Part shown: piece by piece, positions 5,641 to 6,632 of the stretch | How positions within the stretch are numbered: position 1 is the stretch's first letter | How the letters are laid out: each line of letters starts with the position of its first letter | Source of the DNA: Phycisphaerales bacterium | GTDB taxonomy: Bacteria; Planctomycetota; Phycisphaerae; Phycisphaerales; UBA1924 | Reading direction: 5' to 3' | Assembly (NCBI GenBank): GCA_025453375.1 | Contig: JALOQT010000051.1 | Location: 1 to 6,632, forward strand | Length of the DNA: 6,632 nucleotides | Program-made: the position numbers and the translations under genes | Notes under the pieces: generated by a model | Told to the model about the DNA's origin: nothing | Seen by the model: the letters and a program-made list of their open reading frames with translations, nothing else | Databases searched by the model: none

Positions 5641-6632
5641 TCACTGCGGCATCGCCGGAGGCATCGGCGGCATGCCCGGCATCGGCGGCGGGCCAAACAT
5701 GCCCGCGACATCGGGAATGCTCGCCGCGGCGGCCCAGGCGGGCATGCCTTCCTTCCACACCAGCGTCTCGCGCGTCACCGCGCCGGCGGCGATCTGCTGA
5801 CGCACGACCTCCGCACCCACCGGCCCGATCGGCTGGCCGTTGGCGGCGTAGAAATACTGCACGGGCCGCGGCATCGCCGGGGGCGTGGCCGCGGCGGCGG
5901 CCTGCTGGGCCTGTTGGGCTTGGCCCATCGCGCCGCCGGCCATCCCGCCGATGGCGCCGCCCATCGCCCCGCCCAGGCCGATGCCGATGAAGCTGCCGGC
6001 GGTGCCGGGGTTCTTCGCCGCATCGCGAATCGCCTCGGCCGTCTGATACTGCGTGTAGCGATTCATATCCCCCAGCACGCCCATGCTGGAGCGCTTGTCC
6101 AGCGCGGCTTCGACCTCCGGCGGCAGCGAGACATTTTCGATCAGGAGATTGACCACTTCAATGCCGTATTCGGCCAGGCCGGTGCCGCTTGTGCCTGCCG
6201 CGCCGGCGGTGCCCGGCGTCGCAGCGCTGGGGGGGGGGGGGGTGCCGCGGACCTTTTCGGTGAGCAACTGGCCCATCTCGTCATACTTGCTGGCCAGGTC
6301 CAGAACGGGGATGCGGGCCTCGCCGATGGCGTCGCTGAAGCGTGCGACGATCATGTTGCGGACCTGGTTGTTGATCTCTTCGATGGTGAAGCGACCATCG
6401 GTGCCGACGACCTTGCGCAGGAACGCGCCGGGGTCGGTCACGCGCATGGCATAGGTGCCAAAGGCGCGCACGCGGACGGGGCCAAACTCCGGATCGCGGA
6501 GCATGACCGGGTTCATCGTGCCCCACTTCTGATCCGTGAAGGTGCGGGTGCTGACGAAGTAGACCTCGGCCTTGAAGGGTGACTCAAAGCCGTACTTCCA
6601 GCCCAGCAGCGTCGCGAGGATCGGAATGTTCT
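5641..6632 (-). CDS. SPFH-domain protein of the YdjI / virion-core-like group with C-terminal GYF_2 domain (5' partial)
   Basis: The minus-strand frame is open to the window edge. The ATG at 6516 is internal, because 38 upstream in-frame residues (NIPILATLLGWKYG..., FKAEVYFVSTRTFTDQKWGT) match the conserved start of this family's SPFH region. In total 329 residues are visible. Numbering from the Met at 6516: the SPFH core runs from before residue 1 to about 165, with RAFGTYAMRVTDP and a conserved VSLPPEVEAALDKRSSMGVLGDMNRYTQYQ-type region at 129-158. A Gly/Ala-rich stretch follows at 171-205, then a GYF_2-like domain at ~219-270 (YFYAANGQPIGP ... LVWKEGMPAW). The protein ends in a Pro/Met-rich tail (PPPMPGMPPMPP). 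A 20-residue Pro/Ala/Gly/Thr insertion at ~91-113 interrupts the SPFH core and includes the C14 tract. SPFH proteins oligomerise on membranes as scaffolds; in B. subtilis the related YdjI works with the YdjG/H membrane proteins and a PspA homologue. The partner gene lies 114 bp downstream. Confidence 0.87.
   Translation of the reverse strand, partial: NIPILATLLGWKYGFESPFKAEVYFVSTRTFTDQKWGTMNPVMLRDPEFGPVRVRAFGTYAMRVTDPGAFLRKVVGTDGRFTIEEINNQVRNMIVARFSDAIGEARIPVLDLASKYDEMGQLLTEKVRGTPPPPSAATPGTAGAAGTSGTGLAEYGIEVVNLLIENVSLPPEVEAALDKRSSMGVLGDMNRYTQYQTAEAIRDAAKNPGTAGSFIGIGLGGAMGGAIGGMAGGAMGQAQQAQQAAAAATPPAMPRPVQYFYAANGQPIGPVGAEVVRQQIAAGAVTRETLVWKEGMPAWAAAASIPDVAGMFGPPPMPGMPPMPPAMPQ
6229..6242. repeat. 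14-nt homopolymer tract (G14 on +, C14 in the coding strand)
   Basis: Fourteen consecutive Gs on the plus strand read as ACC-CCC-CCC-CCC-CCC, giving Thr-Pro-Pro-Pro-Pro in the SPFH gene. The present length keeps the frame open. A gain or loss of one or two bases would shift it ahead of the second half of the SPFH core and the GYF_2 domain. It is a natural slippage site and also a place where sequencing length errors are common. Confidence 0.9.

Noticed and set aside
4192..6582. A 796-codon open frame on the plus strand opposite the two membrane-module genes
   Set aside because: Its translation is dominated by Arg, Ala, Gly, Asp and His with no family motifs, and it lies antisense to two genes with strong conserved motifs. 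It is the expected GC-rich complementary shadow frame.

Overview
The window holds four protein-coding genes, two of them cut by the window edges, from a GC-rich bacterium that is most likely a planctomycete of the Phycisphaerae type. The best taxonomic clue is the C-terminus of the first gene. It carries two copies of a dockerin-like motif (D/N-V-A-G-x-N ... L-T-A-D-D-I-I-V-F/Y-L) and ends in G-G-C-P, the style I know from 'GC-type dockerin' anchored surface proteins of Phycisphaerales. Few obvious Shine-Dalgarno sequences and short-tandem-repeat intergenic DNA fit this placement but do not prove it.

Layout. Positions 1-2343 (+) are the 3' part of a large secreted, beta-rich, low-cysteine surface protein ending in the dockerin-like module. 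After 44 bp comes a complete ALDH7-family aldehyde dehydrogenase at 2388-3941 (+), which resembles antiquitin / alpha-aminoadipic semialdehyde dehydrogenase. The 271-bp convergent gap 3942-4212 contains no gene. It holds three different short tandem repeats (an 8-nt unit bracketed by a 6-bp inverted repeat, a 7-nt unit in eight copies, and an 8-nt unit in two perfect copies) and small hairpins. Two genes follow on the minus strand. In transcription order they are an SPFH-domain protein of the YdjI / 'virion core protein-like' group with a C-terminal GYF_2 domain (6632-5641, N-terminus outside the window) and a double zinc-ribbon, C-terminally membrane-anchored protein (5526-4213). They are 114 bp apart, and that gap contains a strong hairpin and a possible sigma70-type promoter.

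How they fit together. The two minus-strand genes look like one functional unit: a membrane-anchored zinc-ribbon protein plus an SPFH scaffold. Comparable gene pairs occur next to PspA-family membrane-stress genes in Bacillus subtilis (ydjFGHI), so a role in membrane organisation or stress is the best inference. The surface protein and the aldehyde dehydrogenase have no clear functional link to them or to each other. The most notable observations are a 14-nt homopolymeric C tract inside the SPFH reading frame (possible slippage site or assembly weak point), a proline-rich N-terminus on the zinc-ribbon protein beside a partner with a proline-binding GYF-type domain, and the repeat-packed convergent spacer. 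I see no CRISPR array, tRNA, rRNA, transposase or defence-system hallmark.
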